Shown here: positions 1 to 10,144 of the stretch, one piece after another
Layout: each line of letters starts with the position of its first letter
How positions within the stretch are numbered: the first letter of the stretch is position 1
Assembly (NCBI GenBank): GCA_021396245.1
Contig: WNYE01000095.1
Location: forward strand, 62,001-126,000
Length of the DNA: 64,000 nucleotides
Reading direction: 5' to 3'
Source: Sporothrix humicola
Lineage: Eukaryota > Ascomycota > Sordariomycetes > Ophiostomatales > Ophiostomataceae
Made by a program: the position numbers and the translations under genes
The notes under the pieces: model-generated
Databases searched by the model: none
The model's input: only the letters and a program-made list of their open reading frames with translations
What the model was told of the DNA's origin: nothing

Positions 1-277
1 TGATGTCTTTTCTTGTTTCTCTGCGCGGGTACATATATGGCGTTCTTTGCTTTCAATTCTTTCGCACTCTCACGCCTAGAACACTTGAATATACCAATTG
101 TGTCCAACAACTTGAAGCCAGCTGTGTTGAGTGAATGCTTTATTTGTACATATATATACATGCAGGTAGGGCGTCTTGGACGCCCACCGAGAATCGTGTC
201 GTGCTTTTCGTAATGTGAAGCCAAAATCCAAACCAAAACCAAATCAAACCGCTCTGATCCGTCTTTTCCCGTTTTGT
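1..277. other. Left-edge non-coding stretch (3' flank of RSM19)
   Basis: No supportable gene. It lies downstream of the minus-strand S19 gene and includes a TA-rich run near 146-158 and a perfect 7-bp inverted repeat with a 3-base loop at 169-185 (GGGCGTC, TTG, GACGCCC), about 100 bases past the S19 stop. The hairpin may sit in the 3' UTR. Confidence 0.5.
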
Positions 278-684
278 CTACTTCGACCGCGCCCAGATGA
301 ACGGCTTGCGTGTTGGCGAGAACTCGCCGAGCTTGTGGCCGACCATGTCTTCGGTGATCTTGACTTCGTGGTAGACCTTGCCGTTGTAGACCTGGAAGGT
401 GATGCCGATGAAGGAGGGCAGGATGGTGGCGGAGCGGGCCTGGGTGCGGACGGGCGGCGTGTACTTGCCGGGGATGATCTTTGGGAGGGAGAGTCTGGGA
501 GGGTTAGCAGGAGTCACTGGGGGTTGTTGATATTGAGGAGAAGGAGGTCGGGTCGTACGGGACAATGTGCGGGCCTGGAGAGAAGAGTTAGCATGGAACG
601 AGGAATTGACGTGTGGTCAGCGACCTTGGGAGGAAACAAACCTTTCCAGACCGACCGTTTGAGGAGGGCTTGTGTCGGCAACAT
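278..684 (-). CDS. RSM19: Mitochondrial small-subunit ribosomal protein uS19m (Rsm19)
   Basis: Component of the mitochondrial ribosome small-subunit head. Three exons are inferred: 684-642, 574-559 and 494-278, with introns of 67 and 64 bp ending in CTCCAG and TCCCAG, the second preceded by a CTAAC branch site. Joined, they encode 91 aa, matching the known length of yeast Rsm19. The N-terminus carries the S19 hallmark RSVWKGPHIVP and the body contains [23 protein letters not shown] and [14 protein letters not shown]. The tiny 16-nt middle exon is the unusual part: without it the GPHIVP motif is lost. A longer open frame across 278-565 with an internal ATG exists but lacks the conserved N-terminus. 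The cytosolic Rps15 paralogue is excluded by the short length and the mitochondrial-type sequence. Confidence 0.88.
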
Positions 685-965
685 GGTGGGCGACGATGTT
701 GTGCGGTGTCGTCGGGAGTGGTGGGTTGACGTTCAATCAAGAGCTCAAAATGTCACGATCGCGAGACGAAAAAGTTCACCCCAGATATGTCGGCCATTGA
801 AAATTCGAGATTATGTAATAGTGGGTCTACTCGGTCGCTATGAAATGTGCCCTGCAGGCGCTAAAAGTGATGGTACAGGGCAAAAATACAGGGCACGTCA
901 AAATACAAAATACGCTAAAATGAGAAATCTACAGCGCTATTGTTGGGAAAATACAGCACTCACCA

Positions 966-2000
966 CTACTGATACGGCCTCAGGGTCTGAAGACGTTCCA
1001 GCACGGCCGGCCCGACGAGCTTGCTGAGCTGTTCCGTGTCGCCGGCTTGAGAAGCTTCTCGTGCGAGCGTGCTGCTCACCGGCGAGTCGTCTTTGGTCTT
1101 TGTGTTTTTATTGAGGGTGATCCTCGACGCCCAGTTTTCTGTCCCTCCTAGTGAATCGACCTTTGTCTCGATCCATTCGCGCTGGGCAGCCTCGTCGCCC
1201 CATTGGTCGTCGGGCCGGGTCGTGACGAGGAGACGAGCGCGGCGCATGAGGGGAGTGAGTGCTATCTGCATTGGCGTGGCATCTGCAGAGAGGCCCTCGA
1301 CAGTCTGCGGCGTGTCCGCCGCTGGATAGTACTTTGGGTCGAAAATGCGGATGACCGTGTCGTAGCCCAGCAAAAAGTACTGGTCGGGCGTGGGCCGGTC
1401 GACGGCTGCCGAGGGAAACGAGGGCCTTGCGTAAAAGGGCGAGGCGGCAATGGCGTTGCTTTTGTTGTGAAAGTAGGGTTCAGAGGTGAGGCCGATGTCG
1501 ATGTGGACGTCGGGGGCGTCGTTCGAGACCAGCTCGGCATGGGTGTCTCTTGCGAGAGCCAGCATTAATGTGAGTCGCTGTTCGAAAGACGCCGGCTTGG
1601 GCGCCTTGTCGGCATTGTTGACAGAAAGAAGAAGGAGTAGTCGAGTCGAGAGGTGGCCCACGTCGGGAGCCGGTGGTGATTGTAGTTGTTTCAAGGCCTC
1701 GGTGGCCAGTCGCATGTGTGCGAGCGTAGGCGGGTTAAAGGACGAGTCGAGCACGACAAGACGGTGGATCTGGGAGCGCTGTCGAGAGGGCGCGACAAGT
1801 GGTGAGGGAGGAGAAGGAGTGTCGGAAGACGGAAGATGTCGTCGGCTGAAGGCGCAGACCACCTCGAATTTGGAGCCGGACTTGACGAAGCCGGCGAGTG
1901 CTTTTGAGAAGAAGCTGACCTCGGCGGCGGCCATTTTGTCGGGCGTGTCGGGTAAGGAAGACGGCCGTGGTCGAGGCGGCGGCCTGTGCGACTGGGACAT
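966..2000 (-). CDS. POF1: Nicotinamide-nucleotide adenylyltransferase-like protein (Pof1 family)
   Basis: Intronless, 344 aa, nucleotidyltransferase superfamily. The core starts near residue 78 with RLVVLDSSFNPPTLAHMRLA, a diverged form of the SFNPxTxGH signature in which TLAH replaces T/HxGH. Further on are GYDTVIRIFDPKYY and the C-terminal PVSSTLARE, corresponding to the ISSTxxR phosphate-binding motif of NMN/pantetheine adenylyltransferases. The family converts NMN (or a related nucleotide) and ATP to the dinucleotide. Yeast Pof1 is the closest type I can name and is linked to filamentation and protein quality control. The N-terminal ~75 residues are proline-rich, and a second Met near residue 23 (MAAAEVSF) could be the true start. 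It is divergent from the POF1-like TF gene by 523 bp and tandem with RSM19. Confidence 0.8.
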   Translation of the reverse strand: MSQSHRPPPRPRPSSLPDTPDKMAAAEVSFFSKALAGFVKSGSKFEVVCAFSRRHLPSSDTPSPPSPLVAPSRQRSQIHRLVVLDSSFNPPTLAHMRLATEALKQLQSPPAPDVGHLSTRLLLLLSVNNADKAPKPASFEQRLTLMLALARDTHAELVSNDAPDVHIDIGLTSEPYFHNKSNAIAASPFYARPSFPSAAVDRPTPDQYFLLGYDTVIRIFDPKYYPAADTPQTVEGLSADATPMQIALTPLMRRARLLVTTRPDDQWGDEAAQREWIETKVDSLGGTENWASRITLNKNTKTKDDSPVSSTLAREASQAGDTEQLSKLVGPAVLERLQTLRPYQ

Positions 2001-2523
2001 GTTGTTTTCTGCGGGCGAGCAAGGCTGATGATGTCAAGAGAGAAAGAGAGAGATAGCCCCGATGCGCGGCACTCGAGAAACCCCGCCTTATTGGAGGAGA
2101 AAGAGGGAAGCTGCCGTTAGCGGTTATGGCGAGCATGACGAGCTACCCTGGCAGCGAATAGCGTGTTAGCGGAGGGTTTTTGCTAGCGGGTCCCTCCCAG
2201 TGCGGGCAGGCAGTCCGTCCCTACATGGAAAATCACACACAAAAGAGATACGCAACAACGGCCATGTTGACGCCATCGCAGCTTCACGGACAATTTATTG
2301 ATTAAAGGGGGTCACATGAGGATTGCGTCAACAAATGTGTGTGCAAGTGTGTGTGGAAAGTACGCAGAATGCACAGAAATGGCTGACCATGTTTATCTTT
2401 ATATACTTGTTTATTCGTGGTTATGCCCGGAGTATTTTGAGTAGTCTCACTGAGCGAGGCTGATTTCGTGAACATGACTTCTTCACCACCACTATTGAAT
2501 CCAACCTGCCTGCTACGCACAAA
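2001..2523. promoter_or_regulatory. Divergent intergenic region between POF1-like gene and tandem zinc-cluster gene
   Basis: 523 bp between two divergent start codons. It holds CT/AG-rich leader sequence close to each gene and no open frame I would support. No specific operator recognised. Confidence 0.45.
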
Positions 2524-4912
2524 ATGGGCGACAACATTCGCACCAAGACTGCCAAAACGCGCCGCAGCCGCCGCGGCTGCCTGACGTGCCGGCAGCGCAA
2601 GGTCAAGTGCGACGAGACGCGCGACGTGTGCCGCAACTGCTTCCGACTGGACGCCAAGTGCACGTGGGAGACGCCGGGCGGCGACAACGACGCGGGCCGG
2701 CGGCGGTCGCGCAACTGGCGGGCCTGTGCGAGGTGCAGGGAGAAGAAGGTGGGCACCCCTCCCCTCTATCCTAAATATTGTCATTCTCTAACCCTGACGA
2801 TAGCTCCGCTGCACCGCATCTTCTGGCCCCGGCTGTGGCCAGTGCCTCAAGGCCGGGACGACGTGCGATGCCGTGACGACGGTGGACACGGTCAGTCTGG
2901 CCTCTGCCGACGGCAATGGGATCGTCCCCCGCACTGAGCTCCTGCAGATCTTGGACGCCTACTTTGACGGCCCGCACTATTTCTGCTACTCGACCTTTTT
3001 GCACCGGCCGTCCTTTATGAAGATGCTGGACAATGGGCTCATCCCAAGGTCTTTGCTGTTGATCGTGCTGGCCACTGGCCTGCAGCTAACAAACGCTGCC
3101 AGTGGCACCCGGGACCGCTCCACACGCGCCGACGCTTGGGCCGACGAGAGCCGCAGCCTGGTCGTGCTCGACGTCTTTGCGCGCATCTCGACGACCAACC
3201 TGCAGACGCTGCTGCTCCTCCAACGGTACGAGTGGCACCGCGGCGTTCACTTGAGCGCGTGGTTCCTGTCGGGGCTGGCGTATCGACTGGCGCATGCGCT
3301 GCAGCTCCACTTGGAGCCGGCGGATGTGTGCAGTACCGGCAGCAAAGTCAAGCTGCCGCCGTCTGTCATTGAGACGCGACGGCGCCTCATCTGGAGCTGC
3401 TATGTGATGGACACGGTGCCGGATGTGCACCAGAGCGGGACGCGGCCATTGCAGGGTGCACTGGACCCAGGCGTCATTCGCAGCCGGCTGCCGTGTGACG
3501 AACTGCAGTATGAAAGAGGCGAGGGAGATAAGCCAAACAACGACGGGAGCCAAAGGCCCAGCATCTCGGCCTACCTGATCAAAATGGTCATGCTGCGGCA
3601 GCGGATCCTGACGTACTCGTGGTCCATGCGAGAGGCCGCCGTCGAGATGGAGGAACAACGAGACGACTCGTCTATGGGCGGCGACGGCGACCACCGAGTC
3701 TGGCCGTGGCACGACGGCTCGCCCTTCCAGGCGCTCAAGCAACAGCTCGACAGCTTTGCCGCCGAACTGCCCGTCGCTTTCCAGCTCAGGAGCCACGCTT
3801 CTGTGCCGCACCACGCCCGCACGCCCTTTTACACTCTCCACACAATGTTCCACGCCGTCTACACCGACCTGTTGCGGATCGGCACGTTTGTGGGCAGACA
3901 CATGCCGGGCACGCAAGGTAGGCGCACGCGCAGGACGTCGGCTGTCCCCCCGCCCGCGTTCGTCCACGCCTGCAAGGTCGAACAGCTCAAGCACGCCTGC
4001 GGGATTGCCCACGTCGTCGCCCAGTGTTTGCAGAGCCTGCCCCCAAATACGGAGCACGATCCGTTCGTGGCCATCTGCGCCTGCCTTGCTATTCGCATCC
4101 TGGTCATGGAGCGCTGGCGGGAGACGGACGTCATCACGGAAGTGCTGTCGCTCGACGACACGCGCGTCAAAGACGGCCTCGCCGCTTGTCTCGAGTGCGC
4201 AAAGCGGACCGCCCGCTGGTCCATGCCGATCCGCAAGCTGGTCCTGGCCGTCGGCGACCTGGCGCGGCAGTACGGCCAGCTGCTGGACCTCGACGAGTTC
4301 CGGCCGCCCACGCAGCGCATGATGCCCCTGACGCCGCCCTTGTCAGTCACAAAAGGGCCGCCGCCCAAACGGCCCAGCTCGCCGAACCTGAAGCTGTACG
4401 GCACGTCCGGGTCGATCCAGAAAGCGCGGGACGCGCACGACCGGGAGGTAGTCCAGAGTGTCGAGACGGTGGAGGCAGTCGAGGCAAGCAGGCGGCGACT
4501 GTCAACCAGTGAAGCTGCACCAACTTTGGCACAGCCCGTCGCGCAGGCAAAGAGCGACACGTCGCGGTCCTCCCTCTCGTCGGAAACCCTGCAGATCACC
4601 TCCAACTGGGCCGACGGCACCTACGATGTGCCCATGGCGCAGACCAACTTTGACTGGGGCACCTTTGAGTTTGGCATGAACTTTGGGCCGGCGGGGGGTG
4701 GTGAAAATGCCGGGGATCGCGCAAATGGCGACGGTAACATTGCAGGAAGCCTTTCGGGAAGTTTGTCGAGTGTTCCTGGAAGTCTGCCTAGACCGGAGGC
4801 GTCAATGTCTGCGTCGGCAGCAGCAGCAGCAATATTGAACATGGGTGTTCCAGGAGTCGAGTTTGGGATTGCAGACGGCGAAGGGTTGGACCTGCATTTT
4901 GGGTTTTATTAG
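2524..4912 (+). CDS. Transcription factor with two tandem Zn2Cys6 clusters and fungal-TF middle homology region
   Basis: Two exons: 2524-2748 and 2804-4912, 777 aa. The 55-bp intron (GTGGGC...GACGATAG) is needed because the unspliced frame stops at 2937. Two complete binuclear zinc clusters result. The first has Cys 19, 22, 29, 36, 39, 46 (spacing 2-6-6-2-6), preceded by basic RRSRRG. The second has Cys 68, 71, 78, 86, 89, 96 (2-6-7-2-6). A 21-residue Arg-rich linker separates them, and the intron falls inside the second cluster after KK at residue 75. From about residue 110 the protein matches the fungal-specific TF domain (TELLQILDAYFDGPHYFCYS, then FLHRPSF), and it ends in a low-complexity Ser/Gly/Ala tail. 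A nuclear DNA-binding regulator is expected; target genes cannot be read from the sequence. Confidence 0.88.
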
Positions 4913-5197
4913 AATGAAAGGAAGGACAAGTTGATACCAGACAGAGTAAAGTTTGAATGCCAATTGATTTCATGCAGCAAGCTTTAGGGGCAGCCGCTAC
5001 TGGCAAGCTCCAGGCAGCCTCGTGCCCAAAATAGACCCCGCCACCACTAAGCGTCAGGTCAGGCAGGCCTCAATTTAGCGTCCACATTGACGTATGCGGG
5101 GTCACATAAACTTAAGTTCTTTGACAGGATCGGTTCGTCTTCTTTTCTTCATCCTCTCCCCAACACAACCAACATCACAGCTACGACAGCCACCACC

Positions 5198-6379
5198 ATG
5201 CAACTCATCAAGGGCAAAAAGGCCGCCTTCACCGACGCCGCCCAGGGCGAGGCCGGCGTCACGCTCACGCCCACCGAACCGGAAGACATGTGGCACGCCA
5301 ACAACCTGATCCTGGCCGGCGACATTCTCAAAGCGACGGCCATCCGCAAAGTCGTCGAAGAGTCCGCCACGGGCTCGACGAGCTCGGCACGGATGCGCAC
5401 CGATCTCACGATTCGGGTCCAGTCGACCTTTTTCGACCCGCCCTCGTCGGCGCTCCAGGTCAACGGGACCGTTGTTGTTGAGAACCCGTTTGCGTCGCTC
5501 GGTCAGTACCACACGCTGGACCTGGAGCTGCAGCGGCCGTTTACGCTGTGGAAGGAGAACGGGTGGGACTCGGTGGCCCAGAGCGAGCTGCAGGAAGCTC
5601 TGCGCACCGACAAGGGGGATGCCCTGGTGGCCGTCGTCCTCGGCGACACATTGAACACGGCCATCATCTGCTTGATCACCGACTACCAGACCCTGATAAA
5701 AACCCGCATCGAGGGCTCCAGCAATACAAAGCAGTTCCACTCTGATGTCTTGACCGCTCTGCTCGACGCGGCCGACTTTTCCGGCCCGCGTCTGCTCGTG
5801 CTGGCCAGCCCCGGCTTTGCCGCCCAAAACTTCAAGACGTTTGTTGCGGAGAGAGCCACCCGCACCGAAGATGCAAAGCTCCGCCGCATGGGCCGCGACG
5901 CCGTCGTCGTGCACACCAGCTCCGCCAACACCCACGCCCTCAACGAGGCTTTGAGGAGTCCCGAAGTCTCTGCCGTCGTTGCCAAGGCCAAGTTCCGCGA
6001 CGAGACCCGCATCATGGACGAGGTCATGCAGCGCGTGCGGCAGGACGACGGGCGCGTCGCCTACGGCCTCAAGCAGGTGGCCCAGGCTGTCGAAGAGGGC
6101 GCCGTCGGCCGTGGCGGTGGCACTCTCATGGTTAACAACGCCTTGTTCCGCAGCGAAGACATTGCCACGCGCAAGCAGTACGTCGGCATGGTCGACCGTG
6201 TCCACGAGCACGGCGGCGAGACGCACCTGCTGAGCAGTGACCACGAGAGCGGAAAGCGGTTGGACGGGCTGGGCGGAATTGCCGCCTTGCTGACGTACCC
6301 AATGGTTGATCCAGACGAGGTCGAGGTCGAGCCGGCAAGTCTAGAGGAATGGGGATACGAAGGAGTGACAGTAATATGA
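5198..6379 (+). CDS. DOM34: Dom34/Pelota ribosome-rescue factor
   Basis: 393 aa, intronless. The start is the ATG in CCACCATGC at 5198, giving MQLIKGKK, which fits the family N-terminus. The three eRF1-like domains follow: an Sm-like N domain with TPTEPEDMWHANNLILAGD, a central domain with VVLGDTLNTAIICLI and LVLASPGFAAQNF, and a C-terminal domain with TRKQYVGMVDRVHEHGGETHLLSSDHESGKRL and GGIAALLTYPM. Pelota acts with the GTPase Hbs1 to split ribosomes stalled in no-go and non-stop decay. Unlike eRF1 it has no GGQ motif, and none is seen here. An out-of-frame upstream ATG at 5094 overlaps the true start; it would act as a uORF only if transcription begins upstream of it. Confidence 0.93.
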   Translation: MQLIKGKKAAFTDAAQGEAGVTLTPTEPEDMWHANNLILAGDILKATAIRKVVEESATGSTSSARMRTDLTIRVQSTFFDPPSSALQVNGTVVVENPFASLGQYHTLDLELQRPFTLWKENGWDSVAQSELQEALRTDKGDALVAVVLGDTLNTAIICLITDYQTLIKTRIEGSSNTKQFHSDVLTALLDAADFSGPRLLVLASPGFAAQNFKTFVAERATRTEDAKLRRMGRDAVVVHTSSANTHALNEALRSPEVSAVVAKAKFRDETRIMDEVMQRVRQDDGRVAYGLKQVAQAVEEGAVGRGGGTLMVNNALFRSEDIATRKQYVGMVDRVHEHGGETHLLSSDHESGKRLDGLGGIAALLTYPMVDPDEVEVEPASLEEWGYEGVTVI

Positions 6380-7082
6380 GGTGCTTCTGGCTTGAGAGTG
6401 AGAATTCATAGTTGATATTGCTTAGGCGGCCGGTTCATAAAAACATAATTGATACCCAAATACGAATAAATTTGAATATATGACAGTACCCAGCGTTCTA
6501 CAGAAAACGAATACACACATCGTGTATTCGTCATTAAGTGGCTTGGTTTGTTGAGGAAGTAAGACTTACATATGTCAAACTCTCCACTCCAGACAGGCAT
6601 GCAGCTCTTTCAAACTTTCAAAGAAAAGCACACTTCTTTCTTTATCGCGATATGTTAAGAACGATTCATCTGCAGAAGTAGTAGTTCTAAAAAGACCAAA
6701 CAAAGCGGCTATCGGCACTTGGTTCGTGAAGATCGTTTTCTTCAACCCCAAGTGCGGCTGAACATCAAACAGCTGCTGAAAATGGCAGTCTGTCGGCGTT
6801 TTTAGCGCCTGTCACAGGCCTGGGCTCCCTCCGGTCGTGGGCGCGCTTTTCGTTTAATTGGCTAGTGCTGGGCCCCAAATTGCGTGGCCACCAAGTCCAG
6901 GCCAGGGTCGCCAAGGAGGGGTTCCTGTCCCTGGCGCATCTGCTTTGGGGTGCACGTAAATAAAGGGTCTCGCCCGCAATGCGAATGCGAAATGACGCAG
7001 CCTCTTTTTGAACTTTAACTTTCACGACATCAGTCGACGCCAGTCGTGCGACACGCACTTCACCCAACACACACGCGCGCAC
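6380..7082. other. Intergenic stretch, no gene seen
   Basis: 703 bp, AT-richer than its surroundings at 6400-6760, then pyrimidine-rich toward the next gene. It serves as 3' flank of DOM34 and promoter of the papain-fold gene. No supportable reading frame or RNA gene. Confidence 0.5.
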
Positions 7083-8013
7083 ATGCACCCCACAGTCGCA
7101 CAGATGGCCGAGGAGAGCCCCGAGGTGGCCGAGGCGGCGACGGCCGTTGGCCAGGACGAGCACGACGAGTCGCACTCGAAGCGGGAGAGACTGAAGGGAT
7201 TGTTGTAAGTGCGCTCGGGTGAAAGTATTTCGTGGTGTGGTCCTCACTAATAGCCGCAGTAATCGAGGCCTTTCCTTTGGCGAGAACGAGCTCCTCAAAG
7301 GTAAGCTCAAGATGCAGCAGGCATTGGGCCTCGGCGCACGCCCGAATGTCGTGCCGCCCGCCGAGGCACAGATCCACGGCCCCGAGCGTACTGTGAGAAT
7401 CGGCTGGCACCCCGTGGCCGGGTTCGCCGGAAAATGGTTCGCCGAAAAGACGGGGCTTGGCAAACTGATTACCGAAAAGGTGCACCGCTATCCGGACCCG
7501 ACGCAGCACTGGGCCGTGCTGGTCGGCGACTATTGCCACGAGCTCTGGATGGACGAGCACTTGGACGTCATTTACATCAACGAAAAGGTCGTCGCCGACG
7601 AGTGGCACACGTTCGAGGTCGGCAAGACGCATTTCAACGACGAGGCCCTGCGACAGGCCGGCGAAATGGTCATTTTCAACATGCGCGAGAAGCGCCCCGC
7701 GTACAACCTGATTAGCAACAACTGCCAAAACTTTGCGCTCTTTCTGCTGGACGCCATCCAGGTCGGCAAGCACCACGAGTTTGGCACGGCGTTTAGCGTC
7801 TACCAGCGGGCGACGGGCAAGGGCAAAATTGCGGATCTGTTCTCGGCGACGGCGCCGGACGAGCACGACGTCGTGCAGCCGGCCGAGGGCGAGGAGGCGA
7901 CGGATGAGAGCGTCACCCAGAAGAGGAAGGACTACTTGCAGGGCATTGTCGACTTTGCGAAAAAGGTCATGGACGACAACACGACCAAGGTCGACAGCCA
8001 CCATCCGCATTGA
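7083..8013 (+). CDS. Permuted papain-fold (PPPDE/LRAT-like) protein
   Basis: Two exons: 7083-7204 and 7260-8013, 291 aa, with a 55-bp intron (GTAAGT donor, CACTAAT branch site, CCGCAG acceptor). The joined frame reads through KGLFNRGLSFGENELLKG. The candidate catalytic pair is His124 in THWAVLVGDYCHELWMD and Cys196 in YNLISNNCQNFALFLLDAI, the His-then-Cys order and NCxxF context of the PPPDE/DeSI and LRAT-like members of the NlpC/P60 superfamily. Such proteins are thiol peptidases, deSUMOylases or acyltransferases; which activity applies here is not determined. The N-terminal ~40 residues are acidic and Ala/Glu-rich, and the C-terminal 40 are acidic then basic. No signal peptide or membrane segment. 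A Met at 7104 is an alternative start. Confidence 0.68.
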
Positions 8014-8391
8014 GGGGAGAGTGAGGCGAGAAGAGATACCATGTTTTTTGAGGGTGCATTCTTTGAGGGCACTGTAATTTGATTTAGCGGTATTAGTTTA
8101 AGGGTCTCGTTTCACAATTTAGCGGTCTTTTGCTCTTCCTGTTTTCCTTGATCGCGCCTGCCTTTGTTGGCGATAGAGGGGTTTGCCGAGCGGCCCGCTG
8201 TTAGGGCTCAATTAGTGGGGGAAGGTGCGACCGTCTGATCTTGGCGATGAGATTTAATGTTGCATTGACGACGTGTAAGTTGTATTTACTTCTAGTTGAT
8301 ATTGCTTCGTCTCTCTATTTATTACAACTAAATTATTTTGTACTCTTCACACCAATCATCGGCATGGCATGAGAGTCTCCTTCTTCGATCT
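8014..8391. other. Convergent 3' intergenic region
   Basis: 378 bp between the stop codons of two converging genes. T-rich and A-rich runs suit polyadenylation of both transcripts. No gene seen. Confidence 0.45.
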
Positions 8392-10144
8392 TTACATATC
8401 CTGAGCCAGGCCATCGTGCGCCAGGCCGCGCAGGTCGTCCTCGCCCATCTCGCCGTCCCAGCCATTATCGAGCAGGAACTGCCGGAACTTTTCGTCGTTG
8501 ATCGACAGGTCCTCGCCAGTGATGTCGGGCACAAAAAAGTACGTGACCAGAATGCCGGCGACACCACAGATCGCGGCAATAATGAATGTCCAGCGCTTGC
8601 CCAGGTTGTTCTGGATCGGCGTGAAAGCCTCGGTGCCGACAGCAGCACCAGTCTTTCCAAGAGCAGCACTGATGCCGTAACACGTGCCGCGAACAGCTGT
8701 CGCATAGCTTTCAGACGAAAGCAGGCCAAGCATGTCACCCGGTCCCAAGTTGCCAAAGGACATCATGAGGCCGTAAAAGACAATGAACAGCGGCATGATC
8801 TTGGTGATCTTGTCGTAGGCGCAGCCAATGATCAGACCGAAAACGAGATAACCCGAGAAGCCCAGCATCATGGTGTTCTTCCTTCCTAATCTGTCGCAGA
8901 GGTACGCGCCCACAAATACGCCCGGAAGGGCAAGCACGCCCAACAACAAATTCCACTCGGCCGTCTTCATGATCGAGTTGCCCGACGACGGCACGACGCT
9001 CGCGATGATCAAGCCGGAGAATACTCCATTTGGAAATGTGACAAAATCGTAAATCCACCCTCGAGCGCGTGTTAGTGAATGTTTTGAAGCTTCTGGAATA
9101 ATCTGGTGATGGTTGGGGGTCGTCCGAATTTATTTCAGATTTTTTTTTCTTTTTTTTTTTTTTTTTCTGTGAATGCTCGCTGACGTCATACATATGGGAT
9201 GGCATAGGGAAATACGGGATGAAAGGACAACTTAGACGACTTAGACGACTTACAAGCACCACAGGTTCCGATGAGAGCCTTCCAGTAGTATCGGATGATC
9301 AACTTATACGGCACACGCTTCTTGATGGCGCCGCGGCGGTACAGCTTCGAGTTGAGCATCTTCAGACGGAAGTAGAAGACGGACAGCGGGAAGATGACAC
9401 CGATGCCCATGCACACACGCCAGACGGTTGACAGGTGGTTCGTACCGGCTGCGGAAAGAACGATGAGGAAGACAATAATGGCGAAGGGACCGCCGAACGA
9501 AAGAGGTAGATTAGTCACCAAAATGAAAATCGGACCGCGCTGTTTTGGTGTATGTTCGTTGGCCGCTTCCGATGCCGACGTGCTGGATGCCGGGTATTCG
9601 CCGCCAGTGCCGAAACCGACAATACCACGAGAGACCGTCAGCATCCAAAACATGCCGAGGGTCGTGATGCCGTGTGAAGCGGTTGCCATGATACCGCCCA
9701 GAACAATCATGAGTGTCGTGACAACAATGGCCGTTTTGCGGCCCATGTAGTCGCACGTGAGGCCGACGATGACTTGGCCCAGAATCTCGCCGACCAGCAG
9801 AGCATTCGAGACTTGCGTGCTGACGGCCGACGTGTAGACGGTCGGGTACTCCTTTTTGAAGAGAACGTTGCACATCGTCATGAGGTTGTTTTGGTAGCCG
9901 TCCGAGATAAGAGCAGCACCGGCGCAGATCTAGAACGTATGAGCTGGGAACAAAAAATTGCTAATAATTCTTGGGGACTCACAATTGTGAACAAATCTGA
10001 AATGGACTGCTTCTTTTGGGAGACGACGACTGCGCCAGCCTCGCCGCCGTCTTTTTCGTTATCGACGCCATTGTTTTGCGCGTGGGCGACCTGCTTTTCG
10101 TCGCTGGAGGCCTGCTCGAGGCCGGCAGGGGCAATTTCTGCCAT
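8392..10144 (-). CDS. GIT1: Glycerophosphoinositol/glycerophosphodiester permease, Git1-type (MFS)
   Basis: Three exons: 10144-9983, 9929-9254 and 9059-8392, 501 aa. Both junctions restore conserved Git1 sequence: ICAGAALISDGYQNNLM after intron 1 and GTCGAWWIYDFVTFPNGVFS across intron 2. It is an MFS proton symporter of the PHO84/GIT1 group with about 12 membrane segments. Diagnostic stretches are DYMGRKTAIV, FWMLTVSRGIVGFGTGGEYP, VTNLPLSFGGPFA, AEWNLLLGVLALPGVFVGAY and GDMLGLLSSESYATAVRG. The family imports glycerophosphoinositol and related phosphodiesters as phosphate and inositol sources at the plasma membrane. Intron 1 is 53 bp; intron 2 (9253-9060) is 194 bp, long for this window, and contains a near-pure A/T homopolymer. 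A PHO84-type phosphate permease is the alternative, but the central and C-terminal motifs fit Git1 better. Confidence 0.9.
9139..9166. repeat. Near-homopolymeric poly-T (plus strand) tract inside GIT1 intron 2
   Basis: About 28 bases of T with two C interruptions, located in the middle of the second intron. On the coding strand it is poly-A, so it is not a normal polypyrimidine tract. Length variation between strains and sequencing slippage are likely. Confidence 0.8.

Noticed and set aside
176..1027. 283-codon plus-strand frame
   Set aside because: It is antisense to RSM19 exons and the POF1-like 3' end, has no family motif and arises from GC-rich codon structure on the other strand.
3086..4057. 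323-codon minus-strand frame
   Set aside because: Shadow of the tandem zinc-cluster gene; its Arg/Val/Ala-rich composition is that of an antisense frame.
5102..6244. 380-codon minus-strand frame
   Set aside because: Antisense shadow of DOM34, whose plus-strand product matches Pelota throughout.
7060..8010. 316-codon minus-strand frame
   Set aside because: Antisense to the papain-fold gene, which has motifs and a clean intron on plus.
9139..9166. Poly-T tract as a poly(A) tail of a retrotransposed element
   Set aside because: No target-site duplication or reverse-transcribed body is visible around it; a microsatellite-type tract is simpler.
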